From NCBI GenBank assembly GCA_963580285.1, contig OY757011.1, positions 164,515,406 through 164,579,405 of the forward strand: a stretch of 64,000 nt of DNA, in the 5' to 3' direction. How positions within the stretch are numbered: position 1 is the first letter of the stretch; every line of letters starts with the position of its first letter. A program made the translations under genes and the position numbers. Below the pieces are notes generated by a model. It worked only from the letters and a program-made list of their open reading frames with translations. It did not search any database and had not been told where the DNA came from. Source of the DNA: Lucinisca nassula. Lineage: Eukaryota; Mollusca; Bivalvia; Lucinida; Lucinidae. Of this stretch, positions 45,446 to 55,780 are shown one piece after another.

Positions 45446-46409
45446 TTTTTTATATTTACATTATTTGCCCCCCATCACTGAATAAATAAATAAATAAATA
45501 AAAAAATAAATAAACAAAAGTAAAAAAAAAAAAATAATAATAATAAATATTAAAATGCCAACAAAAGAGGATAAATAAATAAATAAACAAACAATAGTGA
45601 TAAAAATGAGAATAGAATAATAATTATGCATTAACTAAAGCTAAAATGTGTAGCAGATAAATAGGAAAAAGTATGAATAAATAAATTTGTAAATGTTTTT
45701 TATTTATTTATTTATTTATCTCAGTGTTTTCTATAATGTAAGTTCATAACATGGTTGTGAGTTAGCCTGGTCCTCTTGTGATGCTGTGGGCTGCTGGTGA
45801 TGGTGCTTTCCCGAGTTTTGGCGGGAGATGACGTCGTGTCTTCTGTCGTTACGCAACTTGTCTGCATCTTTAAGGAAGTGACACGACGTCGTCCCTAGCT
45901 ACGGCAGATCATCATTACTTTCTTCCTGTCAGCATCACAAGATGGATGTCACTTAGTTGTTCGACGAATTAATAGATTCCTGAAGAAGGCCGATGGCCGA
46001 AAATTTGAAAAAGAGTGATTTTTATTCAATAATAAATATACAGTTATATTCAGGTGAGCGATATATGCACACTATGATCCTGTTGTTGTTGTTGTTGTTG
46101 TTTAAATTTAGTTAACAACAAAACCAATAAAAATGAATAGCGGACAGATAAATCATTCGCCCAACGAACATTTCTGCAAGCAAATAAAAATCTAAATATT
46201 TGCAAAAGCTCAACACAAAAAGTCCATTTTCTACTTTCCAGTTGCAAGTTTGTGCCAACCTTAGTACAGAAACAAAAATGGATGGACCCAACACAAACTG
46301 TGATAGGCAAAGCGAATGAGTGTTTCAAATTAAAGTTTGGTCTCGAATGGAGAAGATGACGTTTTAATGTATTAATGACCTGGGCCCAGCTGTTAAAAGC
46401 ATCGTTATC
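45446..46409. other. A-rich low complexity and unclassified
   Basis: (AAAT)n and (AAT)n runs at 45475-45600 and 45695-45720. 45770-46050 is more complex: CATCACAAGATGGATGTCAC partly mirrors CTCTTGTGATGCTGTGG, and a small hairpin GAAGGCCGATGGCCG lies at 45985. (GTT)n at 46082-46100. No gene is supported. Confidence 0.5.
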
Positions 46410-46413
46410 TTAA

Positions 46414-46536
46414 GGTGAATGGGAACATCGGGCAGATTTTTCCGTCATTTTTCAAAGGGAGACAACTTTCGGGACTTCCTGTTCGCTTTTCTGTGCCACT
46501 GAGAAAGGGGTCTACTCTTAAAGGAAATACTTTTCT
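46414..46536. mobile_element. Family D MITE, left half
   Basis: TTAA at 46410-46413 then GGTGAATGGGAACATCGGGC, AAAGGGAGACAACTTTCGGG, AAAGGAAATACTTTTCTCCTC; truncated in the hairpin. Confidence 0.78.
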
Positions 46537-46622
46537 CCTCAAATTCATCGTGATGAGTATTTTTCATCGAAAATTGAGTATTTTTCATCAAAAATATTAG
46601 CGGGTATGCCATAACTAACGAC

Positions 46623-46902
46623 GCCGGGGTGGTTGGATGAGGCGAATGTATTGCGCACCTTCATCTGGGCTCTAATTGGTATTGGCATTGGCTTCACAGT
46701 TCGGCAATGCATGCTGTCCTTGAAGCAGGTAAGGGTATAGGGGAATGTTTTTATTTCATCTGTTGTTTTTTGTTTTGTTTTGACCTCTTTCTCGCCTATC
46801 CTCTATTATCACTCCTGACTCTTTACTCCATTTCTCAGGGAGACGAAACAAAATGATCCACAAGGGTTGACCTGTCGTTAAACCGCAATACAATTAATCA
46901 AG
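46623..46902. mobile_element. Candidate new SINE S7, 10-bp target duplication
   Basis: A 280-bp insert flanked by AACTAACGAC at 46613-46622 and 46903-46912. Starts GCCGGGGTGGTTGGATGAGG and ends GTTGACCTGTCGTTAAACCG then CAATACAATTAATC, which resembles the common SINE 3' end (GTTRAAC + CAATACAA). No convincing A/B box, so the head type is unknown. Confidence 0.72.
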
Positions 46903-46912
46903 AACTAACGAC

Positions 46913-47669
46913 ATCGTTAGTCGTTAGTTTTAAATAACTTGTCCCTGGACGCTGACACAGCAGACGACTGACTGGCAAATGTCTGTAATAAGGGCTCATT
47001 TGGAACCTTAGAGTCTGCCGAGCGTAAAATCATCAAGTCATAAAAATGCTCATGAAATTGCTTCTGCAATCGATGTTTCGCTCTTAAAAGGCAAGGTTGT
47101 ACTGTCTTGATAGCTTAAGGTTTCATTTAGCAGATGACAGACACTATTTCATGTAAATTATGTAATAGATGACACTGAAATTGGTTGTCAAATGTGTGGA
47201 ATAGCGTTTATTGCACCCACAGGGCTAAGTTAATAGTCTTTGAAAACATAAATCAAATTGTACTGGTCCGATACTGAAAATCAATGCTAACTTATTAGAA
47301 CTGTCTTCTTGGAAACTTCATAACGAAGCCGAGGCACAATATCTGCGCCCAATAACAAGAATGAATACAAGGTGCGCATCCGCTGAGGAAAAAAAAACAA
47401 CAAAAAAAAAAAAAACACCACTCCTTGTGTGACAAAGGAACGTTTTGTCTTTAGCGCTCATCATAGATTCAGATCAGACTGCGCGTGCATATTTTAACTT
47501 GTCTTGACTCAGCTGTTCTGATGACCCAAAACGAATAATATTTCCGTGTTCCAGGCGTCAAATGCAACTGTAACAGCAGTTTGAGATTGTATCGACGACA
47601 AGCCTATCTTTACCAGCCTCAAACTCAAAGAAAGACTCGATCCAAGATCCTGGTCATCCATATTTATAT
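46913..47669. other. Unclassified, no supported gene
   Basis: No repeat that I recognise apart from an A-rich run at 47389-47416. No ORF of interest. Confidence 0.5.
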
Positions 47670-48060
47670 TATAAGAATCTTACATGGTTATTAGGGGTGG
47701 ATGGAAAAATCCGTCCCGAGGGTCACTGTCCGGCATCACGAGGCTTGCCGAGGGACGGATTTTTCTATCCCATTCTCACACCCGTCTAGGATTCTTTTTC
47801 TTGCATACCTTCCATTTGTTAGCGCGGATTTTTAAATGCTGCAATCACTTCGGTTACCGACGTCCGCCATATTGTGATGACACTAGAGGAATGTTTAGTG
47901 ACGTCACCGTCAACCTTAACGACGTCGCATATGATGTCGTATTCATCCGGTGCATTTATCAAACACCCGAAATATTTGATTCTGGGTAAGAATACCAGGG
48001 TTAGAACAGAATTTCTTTCCCAAGCTAAAACTATAGATTTCCTTGTCTGGTGTGCAAGAA
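47670..48060 (+). mobile_element. Element F, single copy with shortened hairpin
   Basis: TATAAGAATCTTACATGG, AAAAATCCGTCCCGAGGGTC, then the loop joins directly to GAGGGACGGATTTTTC, so part of the right arm is deleted. It continues CACTTCGGTTACCGACGTCC to TTGTCTGGTGTGCAAGAA as in 26408-27243. Confidence 0.82.
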
Positions 48061-48186
48061 GAGCCAGTTCATGAGAATATGGTACCCTTCGCATAGACAA
48101 CGAGCAAAAGCTTAGCCGAACTTGCGCTCAAGCGCAGTCTTGTCAGTGCACATTGCTTCGCGCAGCTATGTAGAGATATTGCAAGA

Positions 48187-48483
48187 TTTGTTTGTTTGTT
48201 TGTTTGATTTGAGGTTTAACGTCCCCGTCAACACTGTAAAGGTCATTTTGGAGACGTTGCTTCCCATTTTGTGGGACTTTTACCCGACATTGAGATGAAA
48301 TGACATCCCAAGCCCTGTCGCCCAATGAAGCAAATAGGGTTTATTAGCATGGACGGTCCGCCTCGCACCGCGGTTCCTGGACAGGCTTAGATCCTGTAAG
48401 CGGTTTACCAGTACTAGTGTGCGGCCTAATTCAGCTCTGCGTGGAAGCATCATGCAGCCCATATATTTCTTCAAGCCCCTATG
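48187..48483 (-). mobile_element. SINE S1, full copy (minus)
   Basis: (TTTG)n tail side at 48187, GATTTGAGGTTTAACGTCCC, head ending CTTCAAGCCCCTATG. A short flanking repeat TGCAAGA at 48180-48186 and 48484-48490. Confidence 0.87.
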
Positions 48484-48517
48484 TGCAAGAACCATATGAG
48501 TTGGCTGGAGAACATAA

Positions 48518-48796
48518 ATTTGAGCCAGCGCATGTCAAAACCTCCAATAAGACCGGTGCGACCAGCAGAGACTCAAATTAACCTGCGTACCTATCCACTA
48601 TGACAATACCTTTTGGTTATGCTTCTCGCCTTGTAAACCAGGGGTCGCAGGATCGATCCCGGGCTTCTCCATACTTTCGGACTTTCGAATGAGTCTTTAA
48701 ACCGAGGTCCCGTCTCCGTAGCAGGCTGATCTGAGTCTTCACTGGTCGCTAAAGCCCTCTTGTAGATTTTGCCATGCGCTGGCTCAAATCAGTGAA
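48518..48796. repeat. Inverted repeat enclosing an S5-type SINE
   Basis: Arm TTTGAGCCAGCGCATGTCAA (48518-48585) is matched by the reverse complement at about 48728-48796 (...TTTTGCCATGCGCTGGCTCAAA). Between them lies an S5 copy: CTTGTAAACCAGGGGTCGCA, GATCGATCCC B box, CTTTCGGACTTTCGAATGAG. Confidence 0.75.
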
Positions 48797-48904
48797 ATGT
48801 ATGTTAAATGGCCCTTTTCTCATGCATCAACTCAAATATTTAATAATCCTAAGAGCTGATGGCGCATTTATCCACAACATTAAGCATCACGTGAACAAGA
48901 CCGT

Positions 48905-49161
48905 GAAACGAAGACCCAACCTATACCCCACTTTATATAGAGAAAACTGGGGTTTACGGGGTATACATCATTTTTCTTATTTTTGCTCCAAGGCATAGGT
49001 TGTGGGTACTCGTTAGAACCGCCTCAATGAGGCGGTTCTAACGAGTATCCACAACCTATGTTTGCTGTATAAATAAGAAAAAATATCGCGGATTCTAATC
49101 AGAAAAGTAGCCATTTTGGAATGTGAAAAAAGCACTATGTCACACGGGTGTGTTATCGTAA
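48905..49161. mobile_element. Family C palindromic MITE, copy C7
   Basis: TTATATAGAGAAAACTGGGG, hairpin 48999-49052 with AGGTTGTGGG/CCACAACCT outer stem and perfect GTTAGAACCGCCTCA inner stem, right end GTGTTATCGTAATGG. Confidence 0.83.
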
Positions 49162-49686
49162 TGGGATAGTCTACATCTTGAGAAAGTGGTCATTTTTAAA
49201 TAACATGCTATGTTATATATCAAAATAAAGCTAATGAACTGAAGTATAATATGAGCCATTTTATGTTTTGTCAAATTCAGCTCTATTTGTGTTATCAAAT
49301 GAAAATTAAAAAATAAATATGAGTTTTTACATTATTGGGTTCAGATATGCATCACAGGTACACGCTTTACAATAACCTATAACATATTTTTTCTAACCTT
49401 GTTCAAAAGGAAGATTTAGCAATTTTTATTTTTAGGAACGAAATTAATCAGTCACACTGAACAAAAGATTCATTTAAACCCAAATGAAACAAGATATCAA
49501 AATTCTATGATACATTTATCAAGTTGTGACTGCAAAGACATAATTTTTGTGCCAACAATATGCAATTTGGACATTAATTTAAGAAACTTAATCACTTTGA
49601 TCACCAATCTGTGTTCGAAAAATTCTTAATTTTTGCATATTCTTCTCTTAGACATGCATCGGATGATTGACCATGATGTTAAATCA

Positions 49687-49963
49687 TTATGAAAACACAC
49701 CTATACAAATACATTGTAACCTTTATCGCCAAAAAAATGAAAATTTTAAGGTGAAAAATTGTGATATTTTTCTTATTTCTGCTTAAAATATGGATTTTTG
49801 GGTACTCGTTAGAACCGCCTCATAGAGGCGGTTCTAACGAGTACCCACAATCTATATTTTATAGTAGAAATTAGGAAGATAAGGTTCACCCATGCAAACC
49901 CCAGCTTTACTATATAAAAGTGGGGTTTAAGGGGTCAGAATTATATAGGCGAGTTTTCGTGAT
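49687..49963. mobile_element. Family C palindromic MITE, copy C8
   Basis: Ends ATGAAAACACACCTATACAA and TATATAGGCGAGTTTTCGTG. Hairpin about 49796-49853 with stem GGGTACTCGTTAGAACCGCC and exact complement. Confidence 0.86.
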
Positions 49964-50105
49964 GGACTGCATAATTGCTACACACAATGTTACAAACTTA
50001 TATACTCACCACCACAAGAGCTACATTAACCAAGGGCCATAACTATAATGATGATTTTGAATTTCAGCATATTTGCTATATTTAATGATCAAAGTTGTTA
50101 CGATA

Positions 50106-51422
50106 CGAGGGTCATCCAAAAATAACTGATCAATGCCTTATAACTATTAAAATAGGTTTTAAATACAGCTTACTTCTTCACAGTCCTTCGAAGTAATCTC
50201 CCCTCGAACGGATGACAGAATTCCATCTGCTTGGTAACGCTTCTATACCGGTTGCTAAGCAACTGAAGTTGATGCGTCGGACCTCTGCGTTCACGGCACA
50301 CTCTAACTCGTCCAAACTGTCATAACGGTTTCCCCGTAAAGGTTCTTTCAACTTTGGAAACAGGTCGAAGTCGGGAGGAGACAAATCTGGCGAATACGGG
50401 GGGTGATCGAGCACTTCCCAGCCATACCCTTCCAACAGCTCCTTGACAACGTTACTTTTGTGTGGTGACGCGTTGTCGTGCAGAATTAACGGCGTGCAGT
50501 TAATAAGTTCTGAGCGCTTGCGGCGTAATGCTGGACGAAGTATTGTCCGTAGATACTTTTCATAATATTCTTTATTGACTGTTCGACCTGTTGGTACCCG
50601 GTGTGAGGTAAGAACGCCACGGAAATCATACGCAAATATCATCAACATCTTGGGACAATTCTGACTTCGGCGAAATTTTAATGGCCTCGGTGAATCTTTT
50701 GTATGCCATTCACTACTTTGCCGCTTTAATTCAGGCTCAAAAGACCGTATCCACGTTTCGTCGATTGCTACAATTCTCTGAAGCATTTCATCTCCTTCTT
50801 CTCCATACCTATGCAGGGGTGAGCGAGCGATTTTTATCCGATGGTGTTTTTCGGAATCTGACAGCATGTGAGGCACCCACCTGGCTGCAACTTTTCTCAT
50901 TTTCAAACGTTCAAGCAAAATGGAATGTGCTGACCCATGGCTTATATCCAGTTCATGAGCTATCTCGGTACATGTATATCTTCTATCATCATTCAATAGT
51001 TTCGCTACTTTTTCAACATTTTCACCATCCGTTGCAGACACAGGCCTTCCGCACAGGTGCTTGTTGCTTACATTGCTCCTCCCATTATTAAATTCACGTA
51101 CCCACCTCCTGATTGTACTATACGCAAGTACTGACGTTGGTACAACTTCTTCAAGAGCGTTTAGAATCTCAGGTGCGCCTTTTCCTCGTCTTGATTCAAT
51201 CTTAATATACGTAATCTGTTCTTCCCGCGTCAGCGTGAACGCGCAGTCCGCCATTACGTTGCGATAAATGACGTCACGTAAAGATGACGCCACGTAACGT
51301 CGTGTTTTGGCGCGCAATCTTTGACGGAGATATTGATCAGCAATCGTGCCAAATATTAGATACGTACGTCAATAAATAAAAAAATTATAACCCACTGATC
51401 AGTTATTTTTGGATGACCCTCG
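50106..51422 (-). mobile_element. Complete mariner transposon, 1317 bp
   Basis: TIRs CGAGGGTCATCCAAAAATAA followed by CTGATCA at both ends, flanked by TA at 50104-50105 and 51423-51424, the Tc1/mariner target. The length of about 1.3 kb and a single transposase ORF are standard for mariner. Confidence 0.96.
50178..51317 (-). CDS. Mariner transposase, DD34D, open
   Basis: A 379-codon uninterrupted minus-strand ORF. The N-terminal part (residues about 25-130) has the helix-turn-helix pattern of mariner transposases, including GRPVSATD at 90-97 as linker. WVPHML at 147-152 matches the WVPHEL motif. Catalytic residues: D186 (VAIDETW), D281 (LHDNASPH) and D316 in YSPDLSPPDFD; the last two are 34 residues apart, the classical mariner DD34D signature. 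Mariner transposases are usually near 345 residues. The likely start is Met22 (51252-51254), giving 358 residues, because the preceding 21 residues are not family-like. It would act in the nucleus on the TIRs at 50106 and 51422. No stop or frameshift is present, so it may encode active enzyme. Confidence 0.95.
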   Translation of the reverse strand: MRAKTRRYVASSLRDVIYRNVMADCAFTLTREEQITYIKIESRRGKGAPEILNALEEVVPTSVLAYSTIRRWVREFNNGRSNVSNKHLCGRPVSATDGENVEKVAKLLNDDRRYTCTEIAHELDISHGSAHSILLERLKMRKVAARWVPHMLSDSEKHHRIKIARSPLHRYGEEGDEMLQRIVAIDETWIRSFEPELKRQSSEWHTKDSPRPLKFRRSQNCPKMLMIFAYDFRGVLTSHRVPTGRTVNKEYYEKYLRTILRPALRRKRSELINCTPLILHDNASPHKSNVVKELLEGYGWEVLDHPPYSPDLSPPDFDLFPKLKEPLRGNRYDSLDELECAVNAEVRRINFSCLATGIEALPSRWNSVIRSRGDYFEGL

Positions 51423-51464
51423 TACGTTAACTAACGACGTCGTAATTTTTGAACAACTGGCCTC

Positions 51465-51600
51465 TGATCATTGCCTTCATTTCTATTCTACCAGTGGTCC
51501 CAAGAGGAAGAGTAAATAGGTAACAGTGAGGAAAACAAAAAGAAAAGAAAAATGAATCACGAACACCACAGCAACCAGCTCTCTCTTCTCCACAAGAGGT
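51465..51600. repeat. Family M fragment
   Basis: CTGATCATTGCCTTCATTTC...CCAAGAGGAAGAGTAAATAG and GAAAACAAAAAGAAAAG resemble the repeat at 53630-53900, itself homologous to a piece in the hAT at 2462. Confidence 0.5.
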
Positions 51601-51622
51601 GATCAATGTTAATGTAAATTAC

Positions 51623-51899
51623 ATTACGCAAACACGCCTATACAAATACAATGGCACTTTTATCGCCGTAAAAATGAAAATTCCAAGAAGAAAAATTGCC
51701 ATATTTTTCTTATTTCTGCTCAAAATATAGATTGTGGGCACTCGTTAGAACCGCCTCATCGAGGCGGTTCTAACGAGTACCCACAATCTATATTTTAGAG
51801 CAGAAATATGAAAAATAGGTTTACCCCTGTAAACCCCAGATTTACTATATAAAAGTGGGGTTCAATGGGATCAAAATAATATAGGTGTGTTTTCGTGAT
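51623..51899. mobile_element. Family C palindromic MITE, copy C9
   Basis: Ends ATTACGCAAACACGCCTATA and ATATAGGTGTGTTTTCGTGA; hairpin 51732-51787 with stem CACTCGTTAGAACCGCCTC and complement. Confidence 0.88.
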
Positions 51900-53318
51900 G
51901 AATAAATAAATAAATGAATAAATAAATAATAATAATACACAACCATAAGTACATACAACATGAAGATCCCCGTCGGCAAATCCGACAAAGCTACATTTAA
52001 AATAAACAGCAATTGAACCACTGCCTTAGGAATGTCAGTAGCGAGAGCCATTGGGGAGTTTAAATCGATTCTATGGGCCCTTCACTCTAGTTTTCTAATA
52101 TTATTTACTAAAGTCTGACTTCAAATTATTTTCTCAGTCAAAAAAGTTCCTATACATAAAATTGCTTCTGTTACTATAGCTACTACAGATGTTATGTTTT
52201 GATATGAAGACTCATTTTTCTGTGCAAAAGCACCATTTGTTTTCGTAAACACATCATCGCAGACTATTGCTTTAAACACCCAAGGGGTCACTGTGTCATT
52301 TTCGGAGAGAAAATCATTAAAACATGCTATGATTGAACATCACAAAATTTCCCTGTACCCTACATTACATACATGTTACATTTCTTTAGATACCATTTGC
52401 GTCTATTCATAAAAGATTTGGAACTTTAGTTGCATCAGCTACGAGAAACAGGCTATCACATATTGACCTCCAATTCTTAGAAGTTGTGTGCAAATGCTGC
52501 TTTCAATGGGAACTCCATAGAAAATCGCAATCGATAGTGCTACATGCTACATGAATTTTCTGTATTTTTTACCATCATGATGAACTGCAATGGTGGACAC
52601 AAAGCGTTTTTTTTTTGAAAAAAAAAAAAATGGCAAAAATTGATTGACAGGAATAAAAATTACAGCAGTTCGAAAATTGCTATATTTTTAATTGCAAGGG
52701 AGATAATTTGATAATTTCACAAATTAAAACCTCGTTTTTAATGCAAGATCATCAGATAATGTAAAAGTAAAGTGTTATCCGATGTTCAGAGAATATTGTC
52801 TACCGTCTTAGACAAAAAGAGCTTTCTGTGCATGCGCAATGTCCATTTTCTACCAAATTCTTTCTAGGCACATATTGCAAGACAACTCTGGAGCAGAAAA
52901 GTATGGACAAATACAAGTTTGAGCATTCTCTAGCTAAACGTCCGAATTAAATGTCTACAGCCAAATTTAGCTCAATAGCTGCCAGGTATCTAGTGAGCTT
53001 CACCCGAAAGTTGGAATAGTTACTTTTTTGACTAAGTATACATTGAAACAAGTTGTATTCTTCGTGCTAAGTATGTTTTAAACCACACAGAATTTTCTTC
53101 CGACATTCCATAGAGTTTAAATTAGGGCAATAAAATTTCATGATCAACTAAATCAAGTGTTTTTTTTTTTCAATCTATCAATAAAACCCCTATGATTTTA
53201 ATATTGTTAATAGCTTCAAGCCATAAATCAGCCATGGTCAAGAGCGCAGTTTCACAGGAATGGTTTGGTCTAAAACAATGAGTTTTGTAAAGCAACTCAT
53301 GCATGTTGAGATGATGCA
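51900..53318. other. Unclassified, no supported gene
   Basis: (AAAT)n at about 51901-51935, then AT-rich sequence without recognised repeats or ORFs. It is the longest stretch in the window without an identified element. Confidence 0.55.
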
Positions 53319-53530
53319 TTAACCCATTTAGTACCAGAACCCCCAAAACGGGTACCCTGGCAAACAGTGCAGGTCCAGATCAGACGCGGCGTCTGATCAG
53401 GGCCTCCAATATTTACTAAAAGTTCAGTCATTTTCCAAATTAATTTTGATGAAAACACAACCTGACACCCCTTGGAATGGACTCCTGCTATATATAAGGA
53501 GGAAGATTCCATGCGGTGTAAAACGGTTAA
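53319..53530. mobile_element. Family A MITE, copy A14, hairpin centre lost
   Basis: TTAACCCATTTAGTACCAG at 53319 and CGGTGTAAAACGG-TTAA at 53527-53530. The tip reads GATCAGACGCGGCGTCTGATC, lacking the usual loop, an internal deletion at the hairpin tip. Confidence 0.87.
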
Positions 53531-53629
53531 TATGTAATAAACATTTTTTCAAGGCTTTTTGACATAGTTTGAAGAATTGAAATAGGACGGTAGTTGTTTA
53601 TGTATCCACAAGAACCTATTTAGATAAAA

Positions 53630-53900
53630 CAGAAGTGAAGGCAATGATCAGGAATCGACACAATTAACACACAGCTCCCATCAGAGACACCAAAGGGAAA
53701 GAAACACAAACATGAAACAACAGACCCTAATGGAAACACCAATAGCGGAAAGCCAAAAGGACAGTTACTTTCCCACAAAATGGCCAACTGGCTATCCAAA
53801 ACAAAATATAAGCGATGCAAACACTCAAAGACAAACCATAACAAAAATAAACCGCGGAAGAAGAACCGCCTTGGAACGGTCAGTGAAACGAGATCAACTG
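53630..53900. repeat. Family M repeat
   Basis: AGAAGTGAAGGCAATGATCA, CAGCTCCCATCAGAGACACC, AAAGAAACACAAACATGAAA, GAACCGCCTTGGAACGGTCA. The first 120 bp match, inverted, 2655-2785 in the hAT element; a relative lies at 60060-60260. Nature unknown (possibly a LINE or LTR untranslated region). Confidence 0.6.
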
Positions 53901-53959
53901 GGGGCTTAATCGATTTTACGTGGAAAAACCTTTCCGTTGCTTATATTTTGTCTTCAAGT

Positions 53960-55060
53960 TAAAGTGGAAAATATGTGGAAATGGTCACTTAACCCCATTT
54001 TAGGGACATGGATATATGTTATTTTTTTAATGTGATCAAGAAGTGTTTTTGAACTGTTAGTTATACATGTAGCTTCAGCGATAACTTGGGCTATGGCAAA
54101 AGACGCTGTATAATGTGGCCACGATGTCTTTACTCGCTGCCTTCGTAAATCCATATTAAAGTCCCCTTATATGTTAATATGTACATTTCTAATTCCTGCT
54201 CCAGTGCCTTTGGCTTTTTCAAGACTCTTCAAAAATGCCATTTCATTGCACAGGTGGATTTGGCGGTCGATACAAATTGGCAACCAAGAAAGATTTGCTG
54301 TTGATTGGTTAAATTTCAATCCAAATGCATTCAAGCATGTCAATTTCTAGATCAGATCTTCTTAAACAAGAGACCACCTTATTACATACACTAAAAGACC
54401 ACCACCGTTGGAATTTCGATCTTTGTCTAAAAGTCTTTTAATACCCCTTGTTTTCAAATACTGAATCAGCATGATGAGCACTTAATTTGGATTCACTTAA
54501 ACAAAGTATGTGTATTTTATTGGAGTGGGACTGCAGCATGATTTTTATTTGAGCCCCGCCAAGCGAATTTATGTCTTCGAGCATTCCGTCAGGACAAATT
54601 TTAACTGCGCATGCCCAGCCATTTACAGGGGCCAGGGATATGGCTTTCTGTCTGAAGGTTCCTCTTGATTCACTGCTCGCATAGGCGATAAGTACCAAAA
54701 TCGCTTGACGGGGCCCATTTGATCTGTCTTATTGTTATCACCCTGAATATTTATATGGCCAACCCTTAAACCTTTGCTTTTCAGACCAGGATTGGTTTAT
54801 CAAAAGAGCTCTCTGTTATTGGTGTGTCATATACAGAACTACATTCATTGCCACTGACATGTAACCCCATGGAAGAATTAGTTGTAACATCGATACATCC
54901 AAAACATATTCTGCATAACACCAGCCAATGCTGAAAAGTCATGATTTGAATATACATTGTATTCACTATTTGTTTTGTGTGTAAATTTGCACTACAAGGT
55001 GACTTAGAGCTTTTTGAAACAACTTTCACTTAGCTGTGACAGGCTGCATGTATTGTCATT
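53960..55060 (-). pseudogene. Non-LTR retrotransposon (LINE) endonuclease remnant
   Basis: On the minus strand, in several frames, pieces read as the APE-type endonuclease of CR1/L2-like LINEs: RVGHINIQG near 54760, IHILCLSESKL near 54505, LECIWIEI and SFLVANLYRPP near 54290, and CITNSSKTLLDHI then VPKMGLSDHFHIF near 53980-54070 (the usual GLSDH end motif). Frameshifts and stops separate them, and a family E MITE splits them at 54551-54716. The part at 54781-55029 is an upstream ORF in another frame, possibly the tail of a preceding LINE domain. The reverse transcriptase that should follow is absent, so this is a dead 5' fragment. Confidence 0.78.
54551..54716 (-). mobile_element. Family E MITE inside a LINE, target duplication ATTT
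   Basis: GAGCCCCGCCAAGCGAATTT to AAAATCGCTTGACGGGGCCC; ATTT at 54547-54550 and 54717-54720. The GC-rich middle is deleted relative to 59544. Confidence 0.93.
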
Positions 55061-55780
55061 TTGTTCTTCACTCTGGACAGCAGGCTGATATGAGTCACAA
55101 ACACATTCACAAACATTACAGTTAGCGCATGTATCTTCAAACAAATAAAATCGATTTACAATAGGTATTTCAAACTTCTGTATCTCTTTCTTACAAGTGG
55201 CATCCTAGCCGAGCTCCTGGACATGTGCTGAGCACGTTTCTGCTTGGCGGCGCTCATTCTTTTTGCCTCATATTGACCAGCGTCCCTTCTGATGACGCTT
55301 CACCACATAGCTCGGTCCTGTGCAATCTGTCCCAAAGACTGTTGGAATGTTAAAGTCCCTGAGGGAGGCTCTGAGTGTGTCCTTGTATCGCTTCATCTGA
55401 CCACCATGGGAGAGCTTTCCCACTTTGGAGGATTTGCTTTGAGAAACGTTCATCAGGCATCGTCCATCATTCAGAAGAGTATGTACACTCTGCATCCCTG
55501 CACTTTTCAGAACTTCTGTGTGTGGACTCTTGTCTTGCCAACCAATCTTCCGAAATTTTCTAAAACAGCTTGCATGGAAGTGGTCGACATGTATATTTCG
55601 CATGCGTATAATATTGGTGGCAGCGCCATATCTGCATTGTGTCAGTCTGATTTACTTCGATCCCAAAGATTCTACTTCCATGGGGCCGGCCAAATGCTGC
55701 ACTAGCTCTGGCAATCCTGGCACTGACATCGTCATCAATGTGTACATCTCTTGACAATGTGAACTCGTCAATCACTTACA
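55061..55780 (-). pseudogene. LINE ORF2 C-terminal remnant
   Basis: The minus-strand ORF 55268-55603 starts with RNIHVDHFHASCFRKFRKIG, then GWQDKSPHTEVLKSAGMQSV and, further on, QMKRYKDTLRASLRDFNIP. This is the well-known C-terminal region after the reverse transcriptase in a mollusc-abundant LINE family. Flanking minus-strand frames add the preceding ARIARASAAFG segment (55650-55775) and a following KRMSAAKQKRAQ-like stretch near 55220 in shifted frames. Broken by frameshifts; the reverse transcriptase core is missing. A related RT fragment lies at 62035. Confidence 0.75.

Noticed and set aside
45980..46012. Hammerhead-ribozyme-like string CTGAAGAAGGCCGATGGCCGAAAA
   Set aside because: The core CTGANGA and GAAA are present, but the stem II register leaves an unpaired A and I could not find stems I and III or a cleavage triplet. 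Probably a chance or transposon-end hairpin.
50681..51091. 136-codon plus-strand ORF
   Set aside because: Antisense shadow of the mariner transposase.
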